A stretch of 64,000 nt of DNA from Croceimicrobium sp965228705 (lineage in GTDB: Bacteria > Bacteroidota > Bacteroidia > Flavobacteriales > Schleiferiaceae), in NCBI RefSeq assembly GCF_965228705.1, contig NZ_OZ245832.1:1302001-1366000 (forward strand). The letters are read 5' to 3'. The notes beneath the pieces were generated by a model. That model did not search any database, was not told the origin of the DNA, and was given only the letters and a program-made list of their open reading frames with translations. Numbering within the stretch: position 1 is the stretch's first letter; each line of letters starts with the position of its first letter. The translations under genes and the position numbers were made by a program. Positions 1-7,790 of this stretch are shown here, one piece after another.

Positions 1-90
1 ACGGAATTAAAAATTAGCATGGAGCGTTTTCCTGCTGGCAATTACATTCTTAAGGTGAATGGTCAGGAGTTTAAGATCGTTAAGATTTAA
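1..90 (+). CDS. 3' end of a T9SS-exported protein (C-terminal sorting domain)
   Basis: Only the last 29 codons are in the window, open from base 1 to a TAA at 88-90. The tail contains FPAGNYILKVNG and ends EFKIVKI. This is the usual end of a type A T9SS C-terminal domain: a P-A-G-x-Y beta hairpin followed by a short basic strand. Such domains target Bacteroidota proteins across the outer membrane by the type IX system and are cleaved off. The function of the passenger protein cannot be inferred because it lies outside the window. Confidence 0.75.
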   Translation, partial: TELKISMERFPAGNYILKVNGQEFKIVKI

Positions 91-109
91 GGAAAAAGTC
101 TAACTTCGG

Positions 110-117
110 TACCCTTA
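110..117 (+). promoter_or_regulatory. Weak -7-like element
   Basis: TACCCTTA lies 13 bases before the ATG at 131 and resembles the Bacteroidota -7 box TAnnTTTG. No clear TTG -33 element sits at the expected distance, so this is only a possible promoter. Confidence 0.25.
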
Positions 118-130
118 TAAATCTACAATT

Positions 131-559
131 ATGTTGACCAGTCTAATGTTAAGCCTTATTGGCCTCATTACTTTTAGCTCGGAGCCGGTATTAACCGAAC
201 TTAGTACCACTGAATGGGAAAGTCAATATGCCAATGCAAAGGCTTATTACAGTTTTCAATGCAGTAGCGAAGATTCAGGAGAGAAAGGAAGCTTAAAGCT
301 GAAGTATGATACTAAGGAAGAGCTTCTAAATTGCGATTGTAGCAAGGGAAGCAATATTCAGATTCAGACCAATAAATTTGAACATTTGGATGCGCCTTTT
401 AAAGGGATTGACTTCGATTTACTGAGCAATTTCTTGAAAGAGCATAAAATGAAATTATACAGCTTTACTCTATATAATATTGAGGAAGAAGCGCATATCC
501 TTTTAGAAATGAAAAACCGCCAGGGAGAAACCCAGTACTGGCGCTATCAGAAACACTAA
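131..559 (+). CDS. Hypothetical exported protein
   Basis: 142 residues, not recognised. The N-terminus (MLTSLMLSLIGLITFSSEP) is a hydrophobic stretch compatible with a signal peptide, although it lacks strong N-terminal basic residues. The mature part is hydrophilic, with three cysteines (one in the QCSSED stretch, then NCDCSKG) that could form a disulfide in the periplasm. It starts 41 bases after the T9SS gene stop and is followed 22 bases later by another small unknown gene on the same strand. No motif supports a specific function. Confidence 0.55.
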   Translation: MLTSLMLSLIGLITFSSEPVLTELSTTEWESQYANAKAYYSFQCSSEDSGEKGSLKLKYDTKEELLNCDCSKGSNIQIQTNKFEHLDAPFKGIDFDLLSNFLKEHKMKLYSFTLYNIEEEAHILLEMKNRQGETQYWRYQKH

Positions 560-581
560 ACCTTAGAATCCGAACGTAAAC

Positions 582-950
582 ATGAAATGTCTCGAGCTAA
601 AACCTAAGCGAAGCTTAATTAAAACCGACCATCGTTTTATTGCTAAAATCCCCCTAATGCCCAATCGCTACCTCTGGGAGCGCATGGACTTTAGCTTAGG
701 ATTATTGGCCAGCGATAAAAGAGATACCTTATTGGTAATTACCGATAACGAAGATTTCTTGAAACGCTATTCCAAGTACTACCAAGAACGATTTGAAGTA
801 GCCGAACACGGAGATGATTATTCTGTGGGTGCCGACTTCGAAACCATTTTTGGGAAGGTTAGCTTCGACCAGGAAGTGGAAGTAGAAAACGATGATGATG
901 AAAACTATGAAAATGAGGAATCTGAAATGGATGATTCCGATATCGACTAA
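582..950 (+). CDS. Hypothetical cytoplasmic protein with acidic tail
   Basis: 122 residues with no signal peptide. The body has a mixed alpha/beta look with a basic N-terminus. The last 25 or so residues are almost all Asp, Glu and Asn (VENDDDENYENEESEMDDSDID), a low-complexity acidic tail. It is not recognised. It ends 16 bases before the GH53 lipoprotein start and probably shares its transcript. The reading frame downstream overlaps an extended version of the GH53 ORF, which is why the later start was chosen for that gene. Confidence 0.5.
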   Translation: MKCLELKPKRSLIKTDHRFIAKIPLMPNRYLWERMDFSLGLLASDKRDTLLVITDNEDFLKRYSKYYQERFEVAEHGDDYSVGADFETIFGKVSFDQEVEVENDDDENYENEESEMDDSDID

Positions 951-966
951 ACATAAAGCCTTCCTA

Positions 967-2046
967 ATGGGAGGCTTTTTTTATTTCCTTCTTGCAAGTC
1001 TGATACTTAGCGGATGCCGCAAAAACGAAGCTAAAGGAACAGCAAAAGTACCCGATTCCAATACCAAGGACTTTTATCGCGCCGCAGATCTTTCATCCTG
1101 GCCCGAGATAAGTGCGGCCAATCTCAGTTTCTTTAAAGCCGATGGCGAAGAGGGTGAATTCTTGGATATCCTTCAAGATGCCGGAATAAATACAGTCCGA
1201 TTACGACTATGGGTAGATCCGGCGGGACCTCATTCCAGCTTTTCCGAAGTCGATAGTTTTGCCCAGGTACTGCAGAATCGTGGTCTCAAAGTTTGGCTTA
1301 GTGTGCATTGCACTGACCATTGGGCTGATCCTTCCAATCAAGAGATTCCGACCCGCTGGTCTAATCTAAGCTTTGCCGAACTTCAGGATAGCCTCTATCA
1401 GTATTTCGCTCGAATCAGTGCACAAATTCAGCCAGACATTATTCAAATCGGGAATGAAATCAATCCAGGCTTGCTCATGCCCTTTGGCTCACGATGGGAG
1501 CAATTGCCACAGTTTCGCTCCTTAATCGACACGGCCTCAGCTGCCATTCGCAGGCATAGCCCGGAAAGTGAAATTATGCTCCATTGCGCTGGTCCAACCG
1601 TAGCTCCGGTTTATTTCCTGGATTTAAAGGATTTAGACTTCGATCTAATCGGGATTTCCTATTACCCCATCTGGCATGGGAAATCCTTTTTTGACCTAAC
1701 TAATGTTTTCAATAATCTGGATGCCAACCTAAAGCAAGGGATTATGATTGCCGAAACGGCCTACCCCTTTACTCTGGATTGGAATGATTGGACGAATAAT
1801 ATTGTAGGACTACCGGAACAATTAATTGATACCATACCTGCCAGTCCGGCTGGTCAAAAACAGTTTCTAACCGAAATTCGTGCTCAAATCGAAGCACAGG
1901 ACCGAGGTCGTGGTTTTTGTTATTGGGGAGGTGAACTCATTGCCTGGAAAGGTCCGCAAGGTGAAAATGCTTCCCCCTGGGAAAATCAGGCTCTCTTTGA
2001 TTTTAATCGCAAGGCATTACCGGTATTGGAAGTATTCGCTCCCTAA
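967..2046 (+). CDS. GH53 arabinogalactan endo-beta-1,4-galactanase, lipoprotein
   Basis: 359 residues from the ATG at 967. This start gives a clean lipoprotein signal (LASLILSGC, lipid Cys17), whereas the upstream in-frame ATGs lie inside the preceding gene. The rest is one GH53 TIM barrel: RLRLWVDP after strand 2, HWADP, the acid/base glutamate in IQIGNEINPG (about E164) and the nucleophile in MIAETAYPF (about E263). The family cleaves beta-1,4-galactan side chains of pectin. The Cys anchor places it in the periplasm or on the cell surface. No SusC/D pair is adjacent, so it is not in an obvious polysaccharide utilisation locus. It converges on the next gene with a 4-base overlap. Confidence 0.88.
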   Translation: MGGFFYFLLASLILSGCRKNEAKGTAKVPDSNTKDFYRAADLSSWPEISAANLSFFKADGEEGEFLDILQDAGINTVRLRLWVDPAGPHSSFSEVDSFAQVLQNRGLKVWLSVHCTDHWADPSNQEIPTRWSNLSFAELQDSLYQYFARISAQIQPDIIQIGNEINPGLLMPFGSRWEQLPQFRSLIDTASAAIRRHSPESEIMLHCAGPTVAPVYFLDLKDLDFDLIGISYYPIWHGKSFFDLTNVFNNLDANLKQGIMIAETAYPFTLDWNDWTNNIVGLPEQLIDTIPASPAGQKQFLTEIRAQIEAQDRGRGFCYWGGELIAWKGPQGENASPWENQALFDFNRKALPVLEVFAP

Positions 2047-4142
2047 TCAGGATACTTGATACGCACATGATAGATATTCATGAGCATTTTCTTGAATATC
2101 TTTTTCACCGTACGAATCTCCCTCAAGGTTATAGGCGCATTTTCGAATTGCCCGCTTTGAATTTGACTGTCGATCAAACGCTCCACCAATTGATCAATCT
2201 TATCATGATCCGGATTGCTTATACTGCGTGAAGCTGCTTCAACCGTGTCGGCCATCATCAATACCGCCGTTTCCTTGCTAAAAGGCTTTGGACCGGGATA
2301 AGTGAATTTATCCAGGGCCTTTTCATCCGAAGGAAAATCTTTGATGTACTGGCGATAGAAATACATCACTGTGGAAGTACCGTGGTGGGTGCGGATGAAG
2401 TCAATTAAAATATCCGGCAAACGATGTTGCTTGGCCATGGTAATCCCTGCCGAAACATGTCCGATGATAATCTCTGCACTTTCCTCAAAACTTAATTCAT
2501 CATGAGGATTGATTCCGGTACTTTGATTCTCAATAAAATACATGGGGCTCTGCATTTTACCAATATCATGATACAGCGCTCCGGTACGCGCTAAAAGGGC
2601 ATTACCACCAATGGCCAGACAAGCATTCTCCGTAAGATTCGCTACTTGCAATACATGCTGAAAGGTTCCAGGTGCGGTTTCCGCTAATTCGCGCAAGAGA
2701 GGATTATTGGTATCACTCAATTCTAATAAAGAAATCTCAGATACCAGACCAAAGAGGCGTTCCTGAAAATAGATCAAGGGGAAAGATACCAAAGTGAGCA
2801 GACCATTTACCATAAAATAAGTGAAGACCCGATAATTGATATCCCAAATAGATCCCTCCTGAAGAATAGCCAGACTGAAATAGGAAATCGCATATACAGC
2901 GGTAATCTTACCCGCGGTAATAAACAGGTCTCGACGCTTATACAGATTATTCACCAGAAGTACAGAGAATACCCCAGCAATAAATTGCAGAAAAACGAAC
3001 TGAAAACTATTGGGAACCTGGAAACCAATAATCAGAATGGTCACCGTATGCACAAAGAGCGCCAATCGAATATCGAAGAAGGAACGCATTACCATGGGTA
3101 AAATGGCAAAAGGCACCAGGAAAATATACTCTTCTTGAAAGCGACCTATGAAGTAGGCCGCTAAGACCATGATCAAGATATTGAGCAAAATAAAAGTGAG
3201 TCGCGAAATATCTTCTAATACCAAACGCTCAAACTGACGTAGGTATGCGAAGAGGGCAAAAAACAGAATGCCCGCCAATAGAATTTGCCCGGATAATAAT
3301 CCGAAATAAGAATCATCGCCACTAAGGCTACCCTCATATACTTCTTGCAGAGATTTCAGCTTGTTAAAGCGATCCTGATCTACCAGATTTCCTTTGGCAA
3401 TAATCAACTCCCCTTCTTCTACCATTCCGCGGGTAGCGAGGATATTATTCATCTGGTTCTCCAGGTATTTCTCTGTGGTTTCTTTATCAAAAACAATATT
3501 GTAGCGAAGGCTCGAGGCCACCCTGGCCGCTAAAAAGCTACTTACTGCCGCGGGGTAGCGATCTTTTAATCGCTCACGAACCGCATGATCGGCTTCATTA
3601 ATACTGAAGAACTGTTCCCATTCTACATGCTCCGTAACCTGACCTCTCAGCAATAAAACCTCTCCATATGACTGTGCTAAGGGTTCATCTTCCAGAGGTT
3701 GCAATACTCCTTTTTTAAACACGGTAATCAGAGTGCTTTTGCCAGCTTCCAGCATATTATCATGCCAAAAGCTGGTATCGCCTTCTTCTAGGATAAAGCT
3801 AAACCGACCTGCTTTTAAAGCTTGCTCCCAAGCCGGTTTAAACTCGCTTTCATATTTAGCCAATGCGATACCTTCCGCTTCTTCCTGAAATTTTAAAAAG
3901 AGTGTTTTCTGCTCCGCCAAATCTCTTTTCTCCTTGGCTATTTCAGTATCACCCTTCTGAATGGCAAAATCAAAAGGAGCTAGCAAATTCTCATGTTGCC
4001 AGGGTTTAGCCTTCTGAAATTCATATTTAAATTTGGCCTCTCGTGGACTGAGGTAAACCACAATAATCATCGCTCCCAGAAAAAGTAAGGCAGTAGAAAT
4101 CTGGGTTTGATAGTTCTGAATGATCAGTAGGAGCTTTCGCAT
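2043..4142 (-). CDS. pgpH: PgpH/YqfF-type 7TM-HD cyclic-di-AMP phosphodiesterase
   Basis: 699 residues from the ATG at 4142. The frame stays open upstream to 4250, but those residues look non-coding and family members begin close to the first membrane helix (LLLIIQNYQTQISTALLFLGAMIIVVYL). Order: one TM helix; a large extracytoplasmic 7TMR-HDED domain (about 40-270); seven TM helices (about 290-470); and a cytoplasmic HD domain with ALYHDIGKM, HVSAGITMAKQHRLP and HHGTS metal ligands. Known members hydrolyse c-di-AMP to pApA. Divergent from the thiolase gene. Expression probably depends on the 170-base intergenic region. Confidence 0.88.
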   Translation of the reverse strand: MRKLLLIIQNYQTQISTALLFLGAMIIVVYLSPREAKFKYEFQKAKPWQHENLLAPFDFAIQKGDTEIAKEKRDLAEQKTLFLKFQEEAEGIALAKYESEFKPAWEQALKAGRFSFILEEGDTSFWHDNMLEAGKSTLITVFKKGVLQPLEDEPLAQSYGEVLLLRGQVTEHVEWEQFFSINEADHAVRERLKDRYPAAVSSFLAARVASSLRYNIVFDKETTEKYLENQMNNILATRGMVEEGELIIAKGNLVDQDRFNKLKSLQEVYEGSLSGDDSYFGLLSGQILLAGILFFALFAYLRQFERLVLEDISRLTFILLNILIMVLAAYFIGRFQEEYIFLVPFAILPMVMRSFFDIRLALFVHTVTILIIGFQVPNSFQFVFLQFIAGVFSVLLVNNLYKRRDLFITAGKITAVYAISYFSLAILQEGSIWDINYRVFTYFMVNGLLTLVSFPLIYFQERLFGLVSEISLLELSDTNNPLLRELAETAPGTFQHVLQVANLTENACLAIGGNALLARTGALYHDIGKMQSPMYFIENQSTGINPHDELSFEESAEIIIGHVSAGITMAKQHRLPDILIDFIRTHHGTSTVMYFYRQYIKDFPSDEKALDKFTYPGPKPFSKETAVLMMADTVEAASRSISNPDHDKIDQLVERLIDSQIQSGQFENAPITLREIRTVKKIFKKMLMNIYHVRIKYPD

Positions 4143-4313
4143 GGCGATTGGTCTAATTGAACGGCTTATTTTGTGTAATTTCGCCCACGTTGCTAAGTAA
4201 AGATAAATCTTAGAATACCGCATGATCTCGGACCACGAGTCGTTTTTCAAATTTCAGATCACATTCCAAATGGAAGGCGGTATTTTCTGTAACCCTTCTA
4301 ATAATAACCTCTC

Positions 4314-5492
4314 ATGAAAGAAGTAGTAATCGTATCCGCGGTTCGTACCCCTATTGGTGGATTTATGGGCAGTCTCTCTTCCCTTTCCGCTACCCAGTTG
4401 GGCTCCATCGCCATTAAAGGTGCCTTGGACAAAATCAATCTTAATGCCTCCGAAGTTCAGGAAGTATTAATGGGAAATGTTTTGCAAGCCAATGTTGGTC
4501 AGGCTCCTGCTCGTCAGGCGGCTTTAGGTGCGGGAATTTCCAATGAGGTTCCTTGTACAACTGTAAACAAAGTTTGCTCCTCAGGCATGAAAGCCATTAT
4601 GATGGCCGCTCAATCTATTAAAGCAGGTGATGCTGATGTGATCGTTGCAGGTGGTATGGAAAGCATGAGCAATGTTCCACATTACCTCGAAGGTCGTAAT
4701 GGCGTGAAATTAGGCGATATCAAAGCTAAAGACGGCCTATTACGTGATGGTTTGATCGATGTTTACAATCAAACACATATGGGTAATTGCGCTGAGCTTT
4801 GCGCTAAAGACATGAACTTTAGCCGTGAGCAGCAAGATGAATTTGCCTTGGAAAGCTACCGTCGTAGTGCCGCTTCCTGGGAAAATGGGAAATTTGCCGA
4901 GGAAGTAATTCCCGTTTCAGTACCTCAACGTAAGGGCGATCCCATTATCGTGGACAGAGACGAAGATGTATTCAAAGTAAATCACGCTAAGGTTCCTACC
5001 CTACGTCCGGTATTCGACAAAGAAGGTACCGTAACTGCTGCTAATGCTTCTAACTTAAATGATGGCGCTGCCGCATTGGTAATCATGTCGGCCGAAAAAG
5101 CAGCAAGCTTAGGCTTGACCCCTATCGCCAAGATCAACGCATATGCGGATGCAGCTCACGAACCAGAATGGTTTACAACTGCTCCAGCTAAGGCCTTACC
5201 TAAAGCTTTGGCTAAAGCCGGAATCGATAAAGATCAGGTAGATGCCTTCGAATTAAATGAAGCTTTCTCAGTAGTAGGCTTGGCTAATATTCAGTTATTG
5301 GATATTGATGCCGCTAAAACCAATGTAAACGGTGGTGCCGTTTCTATGGGTCACCCACTGGGAGCTTCCGGAGCTCGTATCATCGTTAGCTTGATCAGCG
5401 TATTGAAGCAAAACCAAGGTAAATACGGTGCTGCCGGTATTTGCAATGGTGGTGGCGGAGCTTCTGCAATGGTAATTGAAAACATGGCCTAA
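4314..5492 (+). CDS. Acetyl-CoA C-acetyltransferase (thiolase)
   Basis: 392 residues, the full length for biosynthetic or degradative thiolases. It carries the acyl-accepting cysteine in VNKVCSSGMKA (C88), the NEAFS motif, the catalytic histidine in SMGHPLGASG (H347) and the second active cysteine in GICNGGGGAS (C377). The reaction is 2 acetyl-CoA to acetoacetyl-CoA plus CoA, used in fatty or amino acid catabolism or the start of mevalonate/PHB-type routes. The sequence alone cannot choose between AtoB-type and longer-chain specificity. The NlpC/P60 gene starts 5 bases after the stop, so the two are probably co-transcribed. Confidence 0.93.
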   Translation: MKEVVIVSAVRTPIGGFMGSLSSLSATQLGSIAIKGALDKINLNASEVQEVLMGNVLQANVGQAPARQAALGAGISNEVPCTTVNKVCSSGMKAIMMAAQSIKAGDADVIVAGGMESMSNVPHYLEGRNGVKLGDIKAKDGLLRDGLIDVYNQTHMGNCAELCAKDMNFSREQQDEFALESYRRSAASWENGKFAEEVIPVSVPQRKGDPIIVDRDEDVFKVNHAKVPTLRPVFDKEGTVTAANASNLNDGAAALVIMSAEKAASLGLTPIAKINAYADAAHEPEWFTTAPAKALPKALAKAGIDKDQVDAFELNEAFSVVGLANIQLLDIDAAKTNVNGGAVSMGHPLGASGARIIVSLISVLKQNQGKYGAAGICNGGGGASAMVIENMA

Positions 5493-5496
5493 ATCC

Positions 5497-6276
5497 ATGG
5501 TTAAAGGCATTTCCAAGCTTAGCGCTATTCCCATGCGATCTGATCCCTCCGATGCTGCGGAGATGGTAAATCAATTGATCTTTGGAGAAACCTACGATGT
5601 TCTGGAACAGCGTAAAAAGTGGATTCGCATTCGTTTGCACCACGATCGCTATGAAGGATGGATCGATAGGAAGCAAGCGAGCTTTATGGATGATGCCCAG
5701 GCCGAAGCGCAAAAGAAGACGCCAATCTTTATTGCCTCCGACCTTATAGAATTAGTATCCCGAAAAGATGGGGGGAGCTTCTTCCCCATCTTTTTGGGTT
5801 CTTATTTGCCCGGTCTTGATGCCGAGCATAATTTCACTTTGGCCGATGAAGTATTTCATTACAATGGGCCTACCCTTTCTAAAAAACAGAGCCGCGAACA
5901 ACTCATAGAAACGGCTTTCCTTTACCTCAATGCTCCCTATCTATGGGGTGGCAGAACGCCAGCTGGTATCGACTGTTCAGGTTTTACCCAAATGGTATAT
6001 CGCTTGGCAGGACATTCCATTCCTCGCGATGCCTGGCAGCAAGCAGAACTGGGGGAAACCCTAAGTTTCATTGAAGAATCAGAACCCGGCGACTTAGCCT
6101 TCTTCGATAATAATGAAGGTCGAATTGTACATGTAGGTATCATCCTTCAGGATAATTACATCCTCCATGCCAGTGGCAAAGTTCGCCTCGATCGCCTCGA
6201 TCAAAGTGGCATCTTCAATGCCGAGGAGCGTGGACATACCCATAAGCTGCGGGTGATTAAGAAGATTATTAAGTAG
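5497..6276 (+). CDS. SH3-domain NlpC/P60 cysteine peptidase
   Basis: 259 residues from the ATG at 5497, preferred over an in-frame ATG at 5476 that lies inside the thiolase. The N-terminal half resembles a bacterial SH3 domain (GETYDVLEQRKKWIRIRL, YEGWIDRKQ). The C-terminal half is an NlpC/P60 domain with YLWGGRTPAGIDCSGF (nucleophile C160), VHVGI (H212) and a third polar residue near ILHASG. The family cuts peptidoglycan stem peptides, typically gamma-D-Glu-diamino acid bonds. No signal peptide is visible, which is common for the Bacteroidota group and suggests recycling of muropeptides in the cytoplasm or non-classical export. Confidence 0.85.
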   Translation: MVKGISKLSAIPMRSDPSDAAEMVNQLIFGETYDVLEQRKKWIRIRLHHDRYEGWIDRKQASFMDDAQAEAQKKTPIFIASDLIELVSRKDGGSFFPIFLGSYLPGLDAEHNFTLADEVFHYNGPTLSKKQSREQLIETAFLYLNAPYLWGGRTPAGIDCSGFTQMVYRLAGHSIPRDAWQQAELGETLSFIEESEPGDLAFFDNNEGRIVHVGIILQDNYILHASGKVRLDRLDQSGIFNAEERGHTHKLRVIKKIIK

Positions 6277-6277
6277 A

Positions 6278-6340
6278 GTGTAGAATCTAGAGTTTAGAGT
6301 CTAGATGTGAGATGTGAGATGTGAGATGTGAGATGTGAGA
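6278..6340 (+). repeat. Heptad repeat, NNNTAGA type, 9 units
   Basis: Starts two bases after the NlpC stop. Nine back-to-back 7-base units: four of the form NNNTAGA, then five exact TGTGAGA. It belongs to the same family as the repeats at 10075, 32673 and 42333. Confidence 0.85.
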
Positions 6341-6353
6341 TAAAATTACATTT

Positions 6354-6375
6354 CCAACTACCAACTACCAACTAC
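6354..6375 (+). repeat. Heptamer array (CCAACTA)n, left part
   Basis: Three exact CCAACTA units plus one base. The array is interrupted by the IS at 6376 and continues in phase at 7763, so it was one array before insertion. Confidence 0.85.
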
Positions 6376-6427
6376 TGACCGCGCCTGAAAAAAGTTGACA
6401 CCTATTCTCTCTAAAACCAAGAGAAAA

Positions 6428-6808
6428 ATGGGACAAAAAGAAAGCTTAAGACGTCAACGTGTATTTAGTGAGACCTTGCGCAAGGAAGTGGTCAAACAGA
6501 TTGAATCGGGAGAACTTCGGGTATATCAAGCCTGTAGGCTTTACGAGATTAAATCACCGCAAACGGTTTATAACTGGTTAAACAAGTATTCTCGTACCTT
6601 GAAGACACAAACACGCATAGTAGTGGAAAACAATAGTGTTGACAAACGTCTGAAGGAATTAGAGGCGCGCACCAAAGAGTTAGAGGCTGCTTTAGGACGA
6701 AAGCAGTTAGAAGCCGATTTGTACCGCCATATCGTAGACCTGGCCTCAGAAGAATATAAGGTGGATCTAAAAAAAAGTTTTGGCGCCAGAGCATCCAAAG
6801 GCAAATAA
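6428..6808 (+). CDS. IS3-family OrfA (helix-turn-helix, leucine-zipper protein)
   Basis: 126 residues from the ATG at 6428. An upstream in-frame TTG lies inside the terminal repeat. It has an HTH region (LRKEVVKQIESGELRVYQACRLYEIKSPQTVYNWL) followed by a coiled coil (VDKRLKELEARTKELEAALGRKQLEADLYRHIVDLA). OrfA binds the element ends and its N-terminus is fused to OrfB by frameshifting. The run A8-G at 6769-6777 near its 3' end is the likely slip site. Confidence 0.85.
   Translation: MGQKESLRRQRVFSETLRKEVVKQIESGELRVYQACRLYEIKSPQTVYNWLNKYSRTLKTQTRIVVENNSVDKRLKELEARTKELEAALGRKQLEADLYRHIVDLASEEYKVDLKKSFGARASKGK
6769..6777 (+). other. Candidate -1 programmed frameshift site (A8G)
   Basis: A run of eight A followed by G inside orfA. 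Moving back one base here continues into an open frame (KKKFWRQSIQRQIKLETK) that runs directly into orfB. AAAAAAG heptamers are the known -1 slip sites of IS3-family elements. Confidence 0.55.
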
Positions 6809-6828
6809 AGCTGGAGACAAAGACTGTA

Positions 6829-7733
6829 GTGTCGATCAGGAGAAGCTGTCATTTGCTGGGCTTTAGCCGGCAGGCCTACTACAAGCCCCAAGCTCTAAGA
6901 AGGGAGCTTGTTGGGCTTGAAGACGGCCTGCGTAGCCTGATCCTGTCCGCGCGTGTGGCCTGCCCTGGCTTAGGCTGTAGACCCATCTATTATGCTCATG
7001 CGGACAGCTTTCCATTGGACGGGATAAGTTCGAGGCACTAGCTGCTGAACTGGGCTTACAGGTTAAAAGGAATACGAGGTATATCCGAACCACCAAAAGC
7101 GATCAACGTAAGTTTGACAACCTTCTCATTGATAAACAAGTACGATCCATCAATGAGGTTTGGCAAGCCGATATGACCTATTATCTGAACGGGTCAAAAT
7201 GCTATTATTTGATGTTCATCACCGATGTTTATTCTCAAAGGATCCTAGGCTATGGGGCTTATAGCAGAGCTAGCGCAGTCCACTTCAAAGAAGTTTTAAA
7301 GCAGGCCATTGCCACTCGAAAGAAAGCCGGCTACACCAACTTAAGCGGTCTTATTCATCATAGTGATGGAGGCCGACAGTATGAAGAGCGTAGCTATCGT
7401 GAGTATTGCAAAGGCAAAGGCTTAAAGCAAAGTATGTGTTACTATTCTTGGGAAAACCCCTATGCAGAGAAAACCAATGATTTGATTAAAAACCGATACC
7501 TCAATTACTGGAAGCCTACTAACCTTCTTGAGCTCCGACTATGCCTCAAACAAGCAGTGGAACACCATAACAAGTTCCAGCAAAAGCGAGCATTGAATAA
7601 TAGCACCCCAATAGACTTTGAATGGAAAATCAAATCCATGGAATCCAGTCCAAGTAATTACACCTTAAACCTTAAGCCCAGTAAGCCTAGAACTAAAAAC
7701 AAAAAGTATAAATTAGTAGAAATATCTGAGTAG
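6829..7733 (+). pseudogene. IS3-family OrfB transposase, frameshifted
   Basis: DDE integrase-type transposase. The first part (to the TAG near 7041) reads SIRRSCHLLGFSRQAYYKP and ends out of frame. The rest continues one frame back from about 7017 (GRDKFEALAAELGL) through to 7733. Adding one G near 7017 (TTGGAC to TTGGGAC) would restore DSFPLGRDKFEA, so a one-base loss in a G run is the simplest explanation. The catalytic residues survive in the second frame: D in QADMTYY, D in HHSDGG and E in YAEKTNDL. A sequencing error cannot be excluded. Confidence 0.8.
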
Positions 7734-7762
7734 GTAGTGACAACCATTTTTAGGCGGCATCA

Positions 7763-7790
7763 TACCAACTACCAACTACCAACTACCAAT
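7763..7790 (+). repeat. Heptamer array (CCAACTA)n, right part
   Basis: Three further CCAACTA units and a degenerate one, in phase with the units at 6354-6375 once the IS and one TAC are removed. The array abuts the stop codon of the next gene. Confidence 0.8.

Larger units (their letters stand above)
6376..7762 (+). mobile_element. IS3-family insertion sequence, 1387 bp, probably inactive
   Basis: Imperfect terminal inverted repeats: left TGACCGCGCCTGAAAAAAG, right end complement TGATGCCGCCTAAAAATGG, with 19 of 28 positions matching. Both flanks are the CCAACTA microsatellite. The base triplet TAC on each side fits a 3-bp target duplication, although the repeat makes this ambiguous. Inside are orfA and a DDE transposase orfB in the two-frame layout of IS3 elements. 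OrfB carries an extra frameshift, so this copy probably cannot move by itself. Confidence 0.88.

Noticed and set aside
892..966. 25 extra N-terminal residues of the GH53 protein
   Set aside because: They overlap the acidic tail codons of the preceding gene and hide the lipoprotein signal that starts at 967.
4143..4250. 36-residue N-terminal extension of the PgpH protein
   Set aside because: No coding character; family members start close to the first TM helix, which begins after the ATG at 4142.
6278..6340. Phase-variable promoter tract
   Set aside because: The heptads follow the stop of the NlpC gene and are not upstream of a gene that they could switch; they were recorded only as repeats.
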